From Bemisia tabaci (lineage: Eukaryota > Arthropoda > Insecta > Hemiptera > Aleyrodidae), in contig NC_092793.1 of assembly GCF_918797505.1 (NCBI RefSeq), positions 71,109,660 through 71,173,659 of the forward strand: 64,000 bases of DNA, written 5' to 3'. The notes beneath the pieces are model-generated. The model searched no databases, had not been told where the DNA came from, and saw nothing but the letters and a program-made list of their open reading frames with translations. The position numbers and the translations under genes are program-made. Shown here one piece after another: positions 23,081 to 35,261 of the stretch (the first letter of the stretch is position 1; each line of letters opens with the position of its first letter).

Positions 23081-24643
23081 ATAAATAATCCTTACTTTTT
23101 AAACTTTGCTTTCTAAAAGACTAGGTACATTTTAATCATTTTTATATCCTCGGGACTCAAAGTTGCTTTCTCCTTCACAGTCCATAGTTTCTCGAAAAAA
23201 TGCTTGAAATACTTGAATAGATTTTCTATGCAGAGTATAACATTCGCGTCGCGGAAACTTTGCAAAATTGCGGTCTGATTGAGCATATCTTTCTGTTTTC
23301 ATTGTTTGCAAATATTGTATAGGAAAGTAGTTTTCGTTTCTTCCTCTTTTATTGGGAAGGTATGGAGCTAAATAGAAGAAACTTAATTCTCTAAAAACTA
23401 AGTAACACGAAAGATCACTCAAAATAACTCACATCTTTTTTAACACCCAACATTATATTCCATAGCCATGTATCTATGTAGAAATAAGAAACCATTCAAA
23501 ATTATATGCTTACGTAAGAATGGCTCATTATTTTGGTCACCAAACCTGGCCTTTTAGAGTGCATGCAGCAGATATGCATGCACGCCTCCAAATGGAATGA
23601 ATCGCAGTGAAGAAACAGTGCATCTCAAACTGCAAATCCTATCTGCAACATAAAAATGAACGAGAGACTTTAACGCATGGTCGGAAGAGAAGCGGTGACA
23701 AAAAATGGACAGCTGAGGCTTTGTTAAGTATGACGATGAACAAATTAACCCTTTCCAAGATTTTACTCGTCCCTTTACTCCCTTTTCCGTTTTCCTTGAG
23801 AGCTTCGCTAACAATAAGAGCTTTTGAGCTTCTCTTTTTTGTGGAGTCGTTAATTGATGAGTGAATACTATTTAATGTCCACCATAATGCATCCTCAGGA
23901 TGTAAACTTCAAGCTGTCGAGCCCTGATCAGAGTTTATTTATTTTCAGAATACCGGGAGTACAGTGGCTTAAAAATGACAGTTCTTGTAATGAAAATAAG
24001 GCGAAATTTGGAAGAAAAAAATTGTAAATATACAAGGTCTGCAGAGCAAAAGCGTTGAGATTCTTTCACAGTGGAGAAAGATGCACAATCTAAGCAACAC
24101 CTGATGACACGTGATGATAGTAACATGTTTTCAATTTCTACTCTTCGACTGTCCGAATAATCCAAAAATTTGACCGACTCAATTTTTATTCAACGTCTCC
24201 TCATTTTCATGAAATCTGATTTGTTACGTGTTGAAGTATCTCTCAAGGCTGAAGGCGTGTCAATTTGCGGTAAGACGGTTTCTTGTTGGAAATGGAGCGG
24301 GTTTGCCGTTGGTCTTGTACTCATGTGATGTCTTGGTGCTATTGGCGGAGCGATGCGCGATGTAGCTCTGAAGACTGCGCCAAGGAGTTGCATCCAAGGA
24401 AGAATAAAGAGAGTAATACGATATGAGTCTCTCGGGCTTGCTCCAGAAAGAAAATATCCGTTTCAGACCGGTTAGTACGTCTACTGCAGCCCCACCTCTA
24501 CCTGTTCCTGTTACCCGATATCATTCATAACCTTTCGTATAATTTTTCCCGACTCACTGATTGAACGTTGTCGATTTTCGAGAGGTAGACGACAAGCAGA
24601 GGATGCGCTCGTCTTGGCTCATTCATTAATTGCTCCTGCGACA
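23081..24643. other. spacer without a supported gene
   Basis: AT-rich sequence with overlapping short frames on both strands and no domain I recognise. A short palindromic motif, TGCATGCA, recurs near 23570. Confidence 0.4.
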
Positions 24644-24957
24644 GAAAAAAACTCGTATGAGCACTCAGAGGTTGCCAAATTTCCCCCGATGAAACACTTA
24701 TTTTATGAGGAAGACATGAGCGATCTTCCTTAAAAAGTCCAGATGCTTCATGATTAAATCGCGATTAAAATCCTCTGCAAAATTAGAAAGAAATTGTTCA
24801 TTAGTTTCCCCGTTAATTCGTATTTTATCGTAGGAAATTGTGCAACGTCTCGAGATGGATCATACGCCGCTCTTCAAAATTCAATATAGGAGTGGAGATT
24901 TTCAAACGCCGCAAACGAGATACGTGGTCGCTGGTCGCGGACCTACATCGTCAATAT
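24644..24957. mobile_element. decayed MITE fragments
   Basis: 24644-24740 matches the left part of the CTGCCGTGCTAAGG family (CGTATGA...CACTCAGAGGTTGCCAAAT). 24880-24957 matches the right end of the TATCGACGGTGAAACTA family (CGCAAACGAGATACGTGGT...CGTCAATAT). Both are incomplete. Confidence 0.5.
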
Positions 24958-26109
24958 ACATATAAGTTATAGTTTATTTTTCTTGGGGAATGAAGTAATG
25001 ATTGGATGCACCGGATAAGTCTTTTTCCATTATGTTACTTGATTCTATTGCTATGGTCCATAGCCTATGGATCAATAATTACAAACGATTCTTGATACGC
25101 GTTTGGATTTGGAACATACCTTTTGAAAAAGGGGGGTTTTCGCTACTTTTATGAGCGTGTTTTCACCTTTTGTCCACTCTTTCTGGAACGAAACTACTTC
25201 GAATGACCTGAGTTTTTTGTGAAAAAGAAACCCCATTGTGGAAGACGGAACTAATCACAGGTTGAAACAGAGAGCTAAAAGGATGGATACAAATTTCAGA
25301 AAAAAAACCCTCTCCCCCACAAGAGGCTTCTTCCTCCCGTTTTCCATTCCAGATCGAGGTTTGAAAACGAGAGGATGAATAGATTTCTGGAAAGAGATGA
25401 AAAGAGATGTGATGCGCGCTCACAAAGAGCCAGATTTTTCAAGTATTGGTATGTGTCCGTGAAATTCCACGTGTGGGCCCTGTGGGTATTCATCGGCAGG
25501 GACGATGGAAAGTAAACAAACCAAAAGGAAAAAGGAAAATAGTTAGTGGAATCCGAGGAGAGATCAGGTCTGCTCGCGGCGGACGCGGTCCGGATTCACG
25601 TCTGACTGGTCCGGTAACCACGTTAACTCCACACAGGGGCTCCCCGGTGACGTCAGCCGGCAGAACGCCGTGAATGAGCTCGTAGAATTGCGAGCGTGGC
25701 CCAGTTCTTGTAGATTCTGGAGCCGCGCCGATCTGGACAGGTAGAGCGGGCAGTTAGGCGGAATTAGCCCGGCGTTACCTGGATCCATCTCGTATTCATC
25801 ATTCATCTGACTACCAGATCGGGACGGGCGACTGGTCACCTGGCCCCACGGCCCACGGCGAGGCGGTTTCAAGGTAACCGTGGCAACCTCCACCCCGACC
25901 CAAAATCCTCAGCGCCACCTGAATCCTGAATCGGGATGAAAATTATGTGGATCGTGCAGGCAAATGGAGATTTAATAGGCTCCACCTTCGGCCACCGCTA
26001 CGCCGAGGAATTTTTTAATGTGACCGGCGAGTTTTGGCGGGAATCCAAGCTCTTGTTCCATGTCACTCAATTTATAGAAATGAAAATCTAACTTATTCCT
26101 TCGTGAAGT
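24958..26109. other. spacer, CG-rich from 25.56 to 25.90 kb
   Basis: Frames of 75 codons (25446-25673, +) and 109 codons (25564-25893, -) occupy the CG-rich part. Neither shows a domain, and their overlap on opposite strands argues for composition rather than coding. Confidence 0.35.
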
Positions 26110-26400
26110 CGATCAGCATGATATCAGAATGTGAATTAGCCGATTCGCCGGTACAATACTACATATTTTGATATCGCACGTGTGCGTACTATATCGTACA
26201 GTCATAACGCCACTTAAGCGTATCAGCATGGTATCACTATTGTATCGGTGGTGTGGTATCAGCATGATATCATGCTGGTATCATCCTGATATTATACTAT
26301 AGTTTTCCCTGTCCTAGAATGTCATCATATTGATATCATGTTGAGCCAATGTGATATCGTACTGATTCTGCATGGTGTCATACCGATTCTGAATAATATT
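26110..26400. repeat. degenerate array around GATATCA/ATGATATCAT
   Basis: CAGCATGATATCA-like units occur irregularly (about 26115, 26225, 26260, 26285, 26330, 26350), many containing the palindrome ATGATATCAT. They look like an old, diverged simple array. Confidence 0.55.
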
Positions 26401-27005
26401 GATCGACTTTACCAGGGCTACGCACCATTATGAAGTAAACGTAAATCAATCATTGTAAGAATACTACTGTGTTGTAAACTACTGTGTTGTTTCAAGGAAA
26501 GTTTTTTAAAGAGTAACGCTGGGATGTGTATACTCGAAGGCCTGAATCAAAAGCTCTACATAAAACTTCAGAATTGAGAGCAAAAGGAATGATACAACTA
26601 TTTTAACTTCTCGGTAGCTTTTATTGCATAATCACTGAAATGAAGGAGTCATACGCTCTCGTAATATTTATAAGTGCGCATATTGGAGATGTGCCCGTTT
26701 TCAACGCGGGGCTAAAATCTAGTTAGATCTTTCAGAACACTAAAGATTTGATTTTGATCGAGTAAATAATCTCAATTTTTTTTAAATGTTTTTCGTGAAT
26801 TTGTAACCAGTTTGATAAAAATTTCCTTCAATTTTCAATGCAAGAATGCTCTTATTTATGATTTAAAGCAAAGCATTTTCAGGTGAAATTTTGCATCATT
26901 GTAATGTAAGGTAGCTCACCGTCTCTGGCTCTGATTGTTTCAAACTTTTTAGACTTTCGCAAATGTTACATTAGGCAGGAGTTTTTAATATATTATACGC
27001 TGGAG

Positions 27006-27365
27006 ATGATAAAAAAAGTAAAAAAATCGTTTATCGCACCAATGAGTGCGTACACCAATCCACCGGATATCTTTATTGTAATCTGTATGAACGGGATGTC
27101 TTTTGGAAGCGAAAAATTAAAGCTGTATACGTATTTGATTAAATTTCAGCCGTCTATGGCAAATTTTCGTAATACGATGAATCTGCGGTCTTTCGTCATT
27201 TTTATACTAATGTCACTAATGTATACATTTTTTCAGCATAAGAATATATCTAATCTGGCCCGGAAAGAAGCACCAGCTTTATCTTATATAGACGAGAATG
27301 TTGATAAACATTTAAAATTAACGACCAGACTACATTTGTACGTAATTGAGTTATTTGAAACCTGA
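27006..27365 (+). CDS. unrecognised ORF, 119 codons, doubtful
   Basis: An ATG-initiated frame in AT-rich DNA. Residues about 60-77 (LRSFVIFILMSLMYTFF) would form a membrane-spanning helix. The rest is basic with no motif I recognise, and no splice or promoter context supports it. Could be lineage-specific or chance. Confidence 0.15.
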   Translation: MIKKVKKSFIAPMSAYTNPPDIFIVICMNGMSFGSEKLKLYTYLIKFQPSMANFRNTMNLRSFVIFILMSLMYTFFQHKNISNLARKEAPALSYIDENVDKHLKLTTRLHLYVIELFET

Positions 27366-27539
27366 GTCAGACATAATATGTGTACCATGACTACGTTTTG
27401 AGGGAAAAAGGTGGACGGATTTTTGAGACTTTTATTTTTTTTCTTCGCTTCTTGAATAAGACTCAAAACGGTCCCTCGCTTGAAACTGGGCCGAGAAAAA
27501 AAAGGAAGTGATATCTAATATAATGAGCCCTCGAGGCGC

Positions 27540-27821
27540 GTGGAACTTCACCTAAAATGCGCTGCATATTCAGAACTTTAGAGGATCAATTTGTCTCGAA
27601 TTTCTGGGGGAAGCCCCCTGGATCCTGGAACCCCCTTACACGCCAGGGAAGACCTCCTTTGAAGCTGGGAGATTCTTAAAAATCCACTTCGACAGAGTCT
27701 TTTTCAACTTCTGGACCCCCTTTGACTAGATATCCTGCGCTCCCCCCCCCCCCCCCCAAGTTTCGTGTACCACCCATGGGCTTCAGCGTGTATTAGTAGT
27801 GAAATGGCGGATCCGGCCCTG
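27540..27821. mobile_element. one-ended TIR transposon remnant
   Basis: The sequence up to 27821 ends GGCGGATCCGGCCCTG, the complement of a CAGGGCCGGATCC end resembling the hAT-like elements nearby. A matching left end was not found. A C16 run lies at 27742-27757. Confidence 0.35.
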
Positions 27822-28525
27822 GTTGTGAATTTTTCACAAAGAGGCCAAATCATTGTATCCTTAAGAATCTAGAAGAATCTAGAATATGATCCAAATATGT
27901 CTCATCGCTCATATTTTTGACAAAATTCTGGCATGTAAATCACCGGGGAGGAGTTAATTGCTCCTGCGTTACGCCCATCTTTTGGGGTATTCGATAAATG
28001 TGCGATGACTGATGGGGACCGGGAGCCCAGTAATATCTGCCCAATAATTCAGTAAAGCCGACGTGTCCATTATCGATACCGTTAAAAGTCCGCGGTGAAA
28101 ATATTTACCGAAATTTTAATCTTTCAATGTCGACGCATCTGACAAATTACACCGAAGTTCGGTGATTGACGGGTATTTGAGAGAAACCGACACCATACGT
28201 CGTCGTGACTGATCACTCGACTTGCCTACTCACGCCTCTATTAGGATCTCCTCATGCTCCTCGGTATTTTGCATAGGCGATGACCACAATTTTTCTAGAA
28301 AAAAATTCTCTGTTGCATTAACACCTCAGGAATTTTTAGCGAGTGGGGCTGGAGCACAGAGGCGCGCTTCGAAAGATTCCGTTAAATATCTTTTGGCAAT
28401 GATAAGTTATTGCGGTTGCTTGGGAGGCAAAGTTCAACAGGTGGTATATGCTATTTTGTCTTGTTAAAAGTGCTTTCATGCTTCATACCTCCGGTTTATG
28501 AACAGTCGGTAGCGACGCATTTAGA

Positions 28526-28541
28526 GGGGGGGGGGGGGGGG
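28526..28541. repeat. G16 homopolymer
   Basis: Run of 16 G within a low-copy stretch. Similar runs: C16 at 27742-27757 and G12 at 31924-31935. Confidence 0.95.
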
Positions 28542-28957
28542 TTGACCTGGGCGATAGCCCCAGATCCCTCACCTAAGGGTAATTTTCATTTATTTTGTTT
28601 ATGGTAAGGACTGCTGAAGAGATGCCCTCATAAATGATAATTTTTTGTCATTTAATCCTAACATTTTCAGTTCTTTGAATGTCCGCTGTAATCGTCCTTG
28701 CTATCCTCGGTGTAAATTGAAGTCTTCAAAGCATAATTTTGAGAGGGATTTTTTGAGGTTTCTATTTATGAATATATATCGATGGCTGAATATCACGGTA
28801 ATATCACGTATCTCTATTGCGATGTTACAAAATCTCCGCTCCTATTTTATTGAAACAAGCCAAATTCATACAGTTAGAAATTCGCACAGAATATGTTGCT
28901 GAAAGAGAAGCAAAATGAAGGAAGTTGTCAAGGAAGTACGTTGACTAGTTATCCAAA

Positions 28958-29036
28958 GAAAAAATAAAGTATGCGACAGGAAGTCTGCAACGTCGCAAAC
29001 GGAGATACGCGGTTTCCAACTTTGGCGATCGATATG
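28958..29036. mobile_element. MITE fragment, TATCGACGGTGAAACTA family
   Basis: AATAAAGTATGCGACAGGAA followed by CTGCAACGTCGCAAAC and GAGATACGCGGTTT matches the right end of the complete copy at 51650-51910. The left end is missing. Confidence 0.55.
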
Positions 29037-29045
29037 TATAAAATC

Positions 29046-30358
29046 ATCTATCTGAATAGAGAATCGAATGAAATCACATATAAATACATACATTAAGCCG
29101 CTTCCATAGCGCAGCCTCGCGCTCTGCGACGCCCAATCGCCATTGCCCCCTATCCTCCCAAAATCAGGAAATCATATATACGTTGATTTTAAAATGAGTG
29201 AGAAATATTAGTTTCTCACTGGGAAAAGTAGGCAACATAACGAGAAAAAGTACGGCCAAATAATTAAGGTAAATGCAAAGTTTCGCAATATCAATCGTTG
29301 TCATTCAGTTTGGGATGTCACCGGACACGTCCATTGGAGATTCTGTGCTTTGACCGGTCGATGCGGCTCGTGGCTCGCGCGCATATGCTGGGTAGGTCGC
29401 GCTGCGCGGGAGTTAATGCACGGCAGGTGTAGATCAGGGAAGGGATGGTAGATCCTCAATTAAAATAATTCAAGAAGTGAAGGGCAGCATGTAGGCACCT
29501 ATTAGGCTAGGAGGCCTAACTGTCTATAACTTATGTCTCTCGTGAGTCAGATCACGATCTATTCAGATATTTCCGAGTTTTCCTGCGGGCAGCAGAATAG
29601 AACAAGGAAACAGATGTCCCGGATGCTCAGGTTCATGCGCTCGCTATCCGCCTTTCTTTCAACTCGGTTAGAATGAAATAAGCTCGAAAATTCTACAAGA
29701 CTTGGGAACTCCACGCGAACACATTTTGTTGGTTATGAACAATCATTTACCTTGTTGTAGTCGGCCCGGAAGTATACCTAACTAACTTTAGAAGTAGTAA
29801 CTTTGATGGTACCTGACCGCACTAACCTTCGCAGTGGTTAAATGTGCCAGGTCAGATTATTAAAGTCGAAAGTGACATCGTATTCGACGTCATGACCAAA
29901 GTACTAAATTCTGGTATGGTCATATTAACCGGATAACGGAAGAAAAGCTGCTGAAGAAGATGCTTGATTAGGCTCCTCCTGGGAGGAGACCTAAGAGGAC
30001 GCGCATGTGAAAGTATGGCGACAGGGAGTTTTAAGGGAAATGGATGGTTCTAAGAAAGTTCCTCCAGTAAAACTCAGGTCTAAGTATCGTTTCACTCCTT
30101 CAGCGGGGCCAACACCGAAGGAGGGTGGGGAGTGGGTCGCTACATACATCAAGTTCGATGAATCATACTCTAATATATAAAATCATACAAGAAACCGGTT
30201 ACGTATAATGTATGAGGTGCTAAGCGTTCAGGGGGTTGGACCGCGGAGCGGTTAGAAGGCGTACCCTTTAGTTATTTCCAATCGGAATATAAGTGTGGGG
30301 AGTGTGGAGACGTCCCGTAAAGGGATGGCGGCAGGGCGTTTACGAAGAGATGTTGCGG
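29046..30358. other. spacer with a possible non-LTR retroelement tail
   Basis: Around 29960-30050 the + strand reads roughly PPGRRPKRTRM, then a stop and KYGDREF. This resembles the RRPRGRPR-W type tail seen downstream of reverse transcriptase in some non-LTR elements, but it is broken by stops and no reverse transcriptase core is visible. Otherwise nothing supported. Confidence 0.2.
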
Positions 30359-31146
30359 CAGGGCCGGATTAAGGGGGTGCGGCACATGGGCGGCCATGGG
30401 GGGGGGCGGCAAATTTTGCAATTTTTTTAAATGTAGTTACAAAAAAATCGGATTCAGAAAAAAATTACAAACATGAAAAGGTGACAAAATCTCTCATTTC
30501 CTGAGAGTTCATTAATTTCTAATTTCGTCGTATTTCGGTGATACAAAAGACTGCGCACCTTTAATTAGTTGAGTTAAGAGAGAAACCAAACACGTAATTT
30601 GGCCTGGAGCGGCGCGGCGCAGAGAGAAATGATGACGAGGACTTGCGATGAAAAGGAGAAGTCCTGCTCGGCGCGGCGGTCGGCATGTAACACATATTAG
30701 CGCCTACGAGACTGCATGAATACTTCACGCATTGCGTCAAACACAGTACGGTCAACAGCGGTCGGCGCGGCGTGAAACGCACAGTGCCTACAAGACTACA
30801 TGGATACTTCACGCATTGCGCCAAACACAGTGTGGTCAGCGCGGCACGGCGCGGCGCGGCGGCGGAAGTTAAACCACATTTATGTTTGTTCTTTCTTAAT
30901 TTTTTAGTTCATTTCTTACAAATGAAAGGCCTTGTCCACACAGAGATAGGTTTACGGAACTGAACTTTCGCGCGAAGTTCCGTGAACTTTTGCTAGTAGT
31001 GTTGACAGGGCTTACGCAAAAAATGTGTCCAACACGAGTGAACGCGTCTTATGCACCCTTCTCCCTCCGGCACGTTCACTTGATGGTTTTTATTGATGTT
31101 TCAAAATGAATGAGAAGAGGGCGGCAAGTAGGTAAATCCGGCCATG
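30359..31146. mobile_element. non-autonomous hAT-like element, copy 1 (788 bp)
   Basis: Ends CAGGGCCGGATT and AATCCGGCCATG are 11/12 complementary. The 8 bases before (TGTTGCGG, 30351-30358) and after (31147-31154) are identical, a perfect hAT-length target-site duplication. The inside matches 34440-35261 closely. It carries two copies of the module ending ATACTTCACGCATTGCG. No transposase is present; the minus frame at 30561-30824 comes from the module repeats. Confidence 0.92.
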
Positions 31147-31239
31147 TGTTGCGGTGTCAGTTACCGAAAACTTCTGGGAAGATAGGCAGTGGCGTTTGGG
31201 TGTCGCAGAACGCCAGAGTGCGTTGTATTAAGTGATGCT

Positions 31240-31684
31240 AATCAGCTGAAATTTTTCAACCCCCTATCGAAACCTCGTCTTAAACTCTGATGAGAAACTA
31301 TCGGACGCCTAGCCACGAGAACATCCACATCCTCCTCTCGAACCATCGCATCGCCGCGGCCGGGGCGGAGGGACAATGAGGAGGGCTTCGCCCGTATGGA
31401 GGCCGTCCTCAGTTTCGAATTTTTCTTCCCTTCTTCCACATTTCACTTTTTTCAGGAGGAACATGTGGGTGTGACAATGCGGTGGTCCGGTGCGTGTGAA
31501 AGCGGCAAAACCTGACTGAGGCTTCGGAGCATCGACACTTGGACAGTCGACACCACCCACCCCCGCGACCGCCCCTCCGCCCCCTCCGCCCCCGTCGCCA
31601 CCACAACGCGATCAAGGTACGGTATCGTGTGACCGTCCGCAGTTTCCTGCCGTCACCGTCGTCACCCCGCGGCCGCAGCCGGGG
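31240..31684. other. CG-rich stretch, no gene assigned
   Basis: Overlapping short frames on both strands reflect runs of CCG/CGC triplets. It could be a CpG-type promoter or a 5' exon, but no splice structure or domain supports that. Confidence 0.3.
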
Positions 31685-31895
31685 AAGAACGCCGTATCAA
31701 CATTTCAATTGCCAAAATTCTCCCTCGTAAACTATTTATTTTCCGGAGAAACCATGAGCACTTTCCCTTGATGTTTTCGCACACACTAGATTAAAGTGGG
31801 AGGAAAATTTTCTGAAAAATTCAGAGGGAAAAATCCACAAATTTCCAGGAAAAGTCTTATTTTAGCAGAAAAAACTGGCAACATCCAAATGTTTA
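31685..31895. mobile_element. MITE fragment, CTGCCGTGCTAAGG family
   Basis: AACGCCGTATCAACATTTCA then TTGCCAAAATT at the left, and AAAACTGGCAACATC at the right, match the sub-terminal regions of the complete copies at 55994 and 61512. The extreme ends are lost. Confidence 0.55.
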
Positions 31896-32494
31896 GACGA
31901 CTTTTTTTTCTCAGTACAGAAGAGGGGGGGGGGGGTGTCTCTCTCTCCCTACGCCTTGGGGCCACGACCTAAAGTCGACATCGGCACCTCGCCGTCTCTC
32001 CTCAGTATTTTAGCCCTTCATATGCATCCTCTGCATCCTATACTCAGAAGCCGACTATTTTTACCGAAAAAAATCTAGCCAACGTGCATTAATGTATTAG
32101 TTAATGCGTTAAGGATGTCTCTCAACTCAAAAATTAGACATGCACTAAAAAAATGAGAGGTGCCAGGATTCCAAGGGGCCGATTATTGAAAGTTTTAAGC
32201 AACCCGATAAGACATCGAAATTCGATTTATTGCATGGTTAAAATAGGGTCATGTCTTGTCTTGACGTGCCGATATAGCTCCAATATCGGAGCATACCGGC
32301 TATATTTGGTCATCAGGAAATCTAAGGTTACATAAACTTTGCAAAGTTGCATCACGGCTGATCCCTGGATCTTGGTGTCAACGATAATCTTAATACCCAA
32401 ATTGCAAAAAAAAAAAGATCAACGAAAGTTGTGATTTTTTACTTCAAATTTTTAAACGATCGAAATTCAGGTAGAATGAGATGGAATGAGACTT

Positions 32495-32625
32495 CTTATG
32501 GTTAACACCTCAGTCAACATGGCAATGTATTCAATGCCATTGATGATATCGCCATAATACAACTATTCGCACTCTGTGGACGCGCGTGTTGCATTTGACA
32601 AAATGGAAGGCGCTCCGGGCACTCA
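32495..32625 (+). repeat. dispersed repeat, ACAACTATTCG family
   Basis: About 125 bases match 36312-36437 in inverse orientation: GTTAACACCTC, ATACAACTATTCG, GCGTGTTGCAT and ATGGAAGGCGCTCCGG. Shorter relatives occur at about 21395, 47625, 58048 and 58860. Confidence 0.65.
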
Positions 32626-32982
32626 GCTCCATAAAGCAGCGCAGCGTGTGGCGCGCCGTTCCTCGAAAACTTGTAGGCTCTAACTTTTCAAATTTTCAGA
32701 AAATTATCCTCACAATTAATTTAAGGGTTCTGAAAATTTCAACGTAATACACTCCGCAAAAGTGATGTTTTATCCAAAGAAATTTGTCAAAGTTTGGATC
32801 TTCAAACGGAGTTCTTAAAACTTGCTTTGACGGTAGCTATAGGGCTGGTAAGGATGGTCTAGGAGTGTAGTCCAATATTTTAATGGGACCAAGAGGTTTC
32901 TATTTTAGACCTAGAGAAATCGCTCAATGTTTCAAATTTCTGTATCAATTACGAAAAAAGTTACAGTAGTGGTAGGTGACTT

Positions 32983-33357
32983 TTGGATAACCCTAAAGGC
33001 GGAGATGCGAAAGCTCACATTGATTTTAGTACGAAGGTCAGGGCTCAGTGGCTCGAGTGTCTCGGGGAGGCGATGCTTCGTCACCACTTAATTTTCATTG
33101 GGAAAAGGCGAACTGCTGAAATTCCAGAAATTTCCAGGTCAAGTGAGGACGGGCGATGGGAAAACTGCCTCGAGGGTTTGGCGCACTCCTTCGCCCTTCC
33201 TCTGAAGTCCTGCTCTCATGAAAAAAGTCAAGGGGTTGACGATACCCTTTCATTCCACTCGGCATCCCGTCCACGCCACTCTCAGACTAACTTCTGGCGC
33301 TATGCTTTCAATCATCAAGTTAGGGGTTTAAGGGTTGTATTCATAGTCGTTCCTTAA
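32983..33357 (+). CDS. open frame without ATG start, unrecognised
   Basis: 124 codons open from a TTG. The peptide (for example KVRAQWLECLGEAML...) has no domain I can identify. No exon boundaries or context support it. Confidence 0.1.
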   Translation: MDNPKGGDAKAHIDFSTKVRAQWLECLGEAMLRHHLIFIGKRRTAEIPEISRSSEDGRWENCLEGLAHSFALPLKSCSHEKSQGVDDTLSFHSASRPRHSQTNFWRYAFNHQVRGLRVVFIVVP

Positions 33358-33638
33358 ACAGCTCCTCCCTTAAAATGTCCCATTTGGATGGCACTAAGAC
33401 TAAGGATGGTATCAAAAATAGTATTCTTAACACACCATCATAAAAAGGACAATATCTTCAAGCTTTACCTAAAATTCAGCTGTGTCTCTTTGGAAATCAG
33501 TCTATGCAAGGGATAAAATGAATTGCTTTTTTCGTAAATTTTAAGGTGTTCACTAACTTCCATTTCCTTCCAATTTGACGAAATCATAGAATTTTTTCTT
33601 CCGTATTTTCAGTTTAGGACGGGGTGAGGGTTGTTGTT

Positions 33639-34057
33639 AAATTGAAAATATGTGGCAACGTCGCAACAATTGATCAAGTAGTAAGACGAAATAATCAAGA
33701 TCCAAAATAAACTCACCATTCCCAGATACACCTGATACAGCGCCATTTCTCGTAAGAGTAGAAGAGTAGGTGGTAGAAGTTGTAGAAGTTTGAAGTACCT
33801 TAAACGGGTGTACAGAGTCCGTCGCGTCAAAAAAAATAAGACCAAAAAAATAAAATTATCACAAGAAAACATTTGGCGAATTTCTATGAAGTACCTTAAA
33901 CGGGTGTACAGAGAGCGTTATCTGAATTTCTACTCCTCTTCTACGCGACCTAGTGCGGTATCAGGTGTATCTGGGAATGGTGAGTTTATTTTGGATCTTG
34001 ATTATTTCGTCTTACTACTTGATCAATTGTTGCGACGTTGCCACATATTTTCAATTT
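33639..34057. mobile_element. foldback element, AAATTGAAAATATGTGGCAA ends
   Basis: Arms 33639-33743 and about 33956-34057 are nearly perfect complements (GTTGCGACGTTGCCACATA; GATCAATTGTTG; ATCAGGTGTATCTGGGAATG). Between them a 26-base unit starting GAAGTACCTTAAACGGG is repeated directly at 33792 and 33888. The 139-codon frame at 33790-34209 merely crosses this element. Confidence 0.8.
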
Positions 34058-34439
34058 ACTTCAAAGCCGGGAGGGAATCGGAAATCGGTTCCGGCCGTGA
34101 TGTTCAATGTCGAGGCGAATTATACGAACTGGAAATCGGAGTTTCCAGCTTCCTGGATTGTGATGTAGCGTCAGACCCTCTGCTGATCTTTCTGCCCTCT
34201 GACTCATGACAACCCTCTTCCAAGGGCGCGATAATGGAGGGTTACATGAATCAAGGGTGGAAAAATTGGTTAAAAGCATTAGAAAGATAATTTAGCCACC
34301 GTCCCTCGGTCCTATCCGGAAATCATACACAGTTGAACTATACTTGATCCAACGTGTTCCTTTGCGGAATGACAGTGTCGGCCACGATTTTTTCTACTCT
34401 GAAAATTTTCATTTTGCGTTCGCGGATGAGGATTAACGG

Positions 34440-35261
34440 CAGGGCCGGATTAAGGGGGTGGCCACATGGGCCGCGGCCTACGGCGGCAAAATTAGGGAGC
34501 GGCAAATTTTGCAATTTTTTTTAAATGCAGGTACAAAAAATTCGGATTCAGAAAAAAATTACAAACAAGAAAAGGTGACAAAATCTCTCATTTCCTGAGA
34601 GTTCATTAATTTCTAATTTCGTCGTATTTCGGTGATACAAAAGACTGCGCACCTTTAATTAGTTGAGTTAAGAGAGAAACCAAACACATAATTTGGCCTG
34701 GAGCGGCGCGGCGCAAAGAGAAATGATGACGAGGACTTGAGATGAAAAGGAGAAGCCCTCGACGCGGCGGTCGGCATGTAACACATATTAGCGCCTACGA
34801 GACTGCATGAATACTTCGCGCATTGCGTCAAACACAGTACGGTCAACAGCGGTCGGCGCGGCGTGAAACGCACGGTGCCTACAAGACTACATGAATACTT
34901 CACGCATTGCGCCAAACACAGTGTGGTCAGCGTGGCACAGCGGCGGAAGTTAAGATTATTAAACCACATTTATGTTTGTTCTTTCTTAATTTTTTAGTTC
35001 ATTTCTTACAAATGGAAGGCCTTGTCCCCACAGAGATAGGTTTACGGAACTGAACTTTCGCGCGAAGTTCCGTGAACTTTTGCTAGTAGTGTTGACAGGG
35101 CTTTCGCAAAAAATGTGTCCAACACGAGTGAACGCGTCTTATGCACCCTTCTCCCTCCGGCACGTTCACTTGATGGTTTTTATTGATGTTTCAAAATGAA
35201 TGAGAAGAGGGCGGCAAAATACAGGCGGCCCATTGGCGGCAAGTAGGTAAATCCGGCCATG
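34440..35261. mobile_element. non-autonomous hAT-like element, copy 2 (822 bp)
   Basis: Same ends as copy 1. Flanking 8-mers ATTAACGG at 34432-34439 and 35262-35269 are identical. Differences from copy 1 include an extra ACAGGCGGCCCATTGGCGGC-type stretch near the right end and changes in the CG-rich middle. The two copies differ in target duplications and so inserted independently. Confidence 0.93.

Noticed and set aside
29940..30060. Non-LTR retrotransposon tail
   Set aside because: A short RRPKR-like peptide broken by stops, with no reverse transcriptase core; kept only as a low-confidence note.
33790..34209. 139-codon frame
   Set aside because: It spans the foldback at 33639-34057 and contains its internal direct repeats twice, so it is not a gene.
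30561..34969. Two similar minus frames (CVKYPCSLVG and CVKYSCSLVG repeats) that look like a small gene family
   Set aside because: They are translations of the direct module repeats inside two copies of one non-autonomous hAT-like element.
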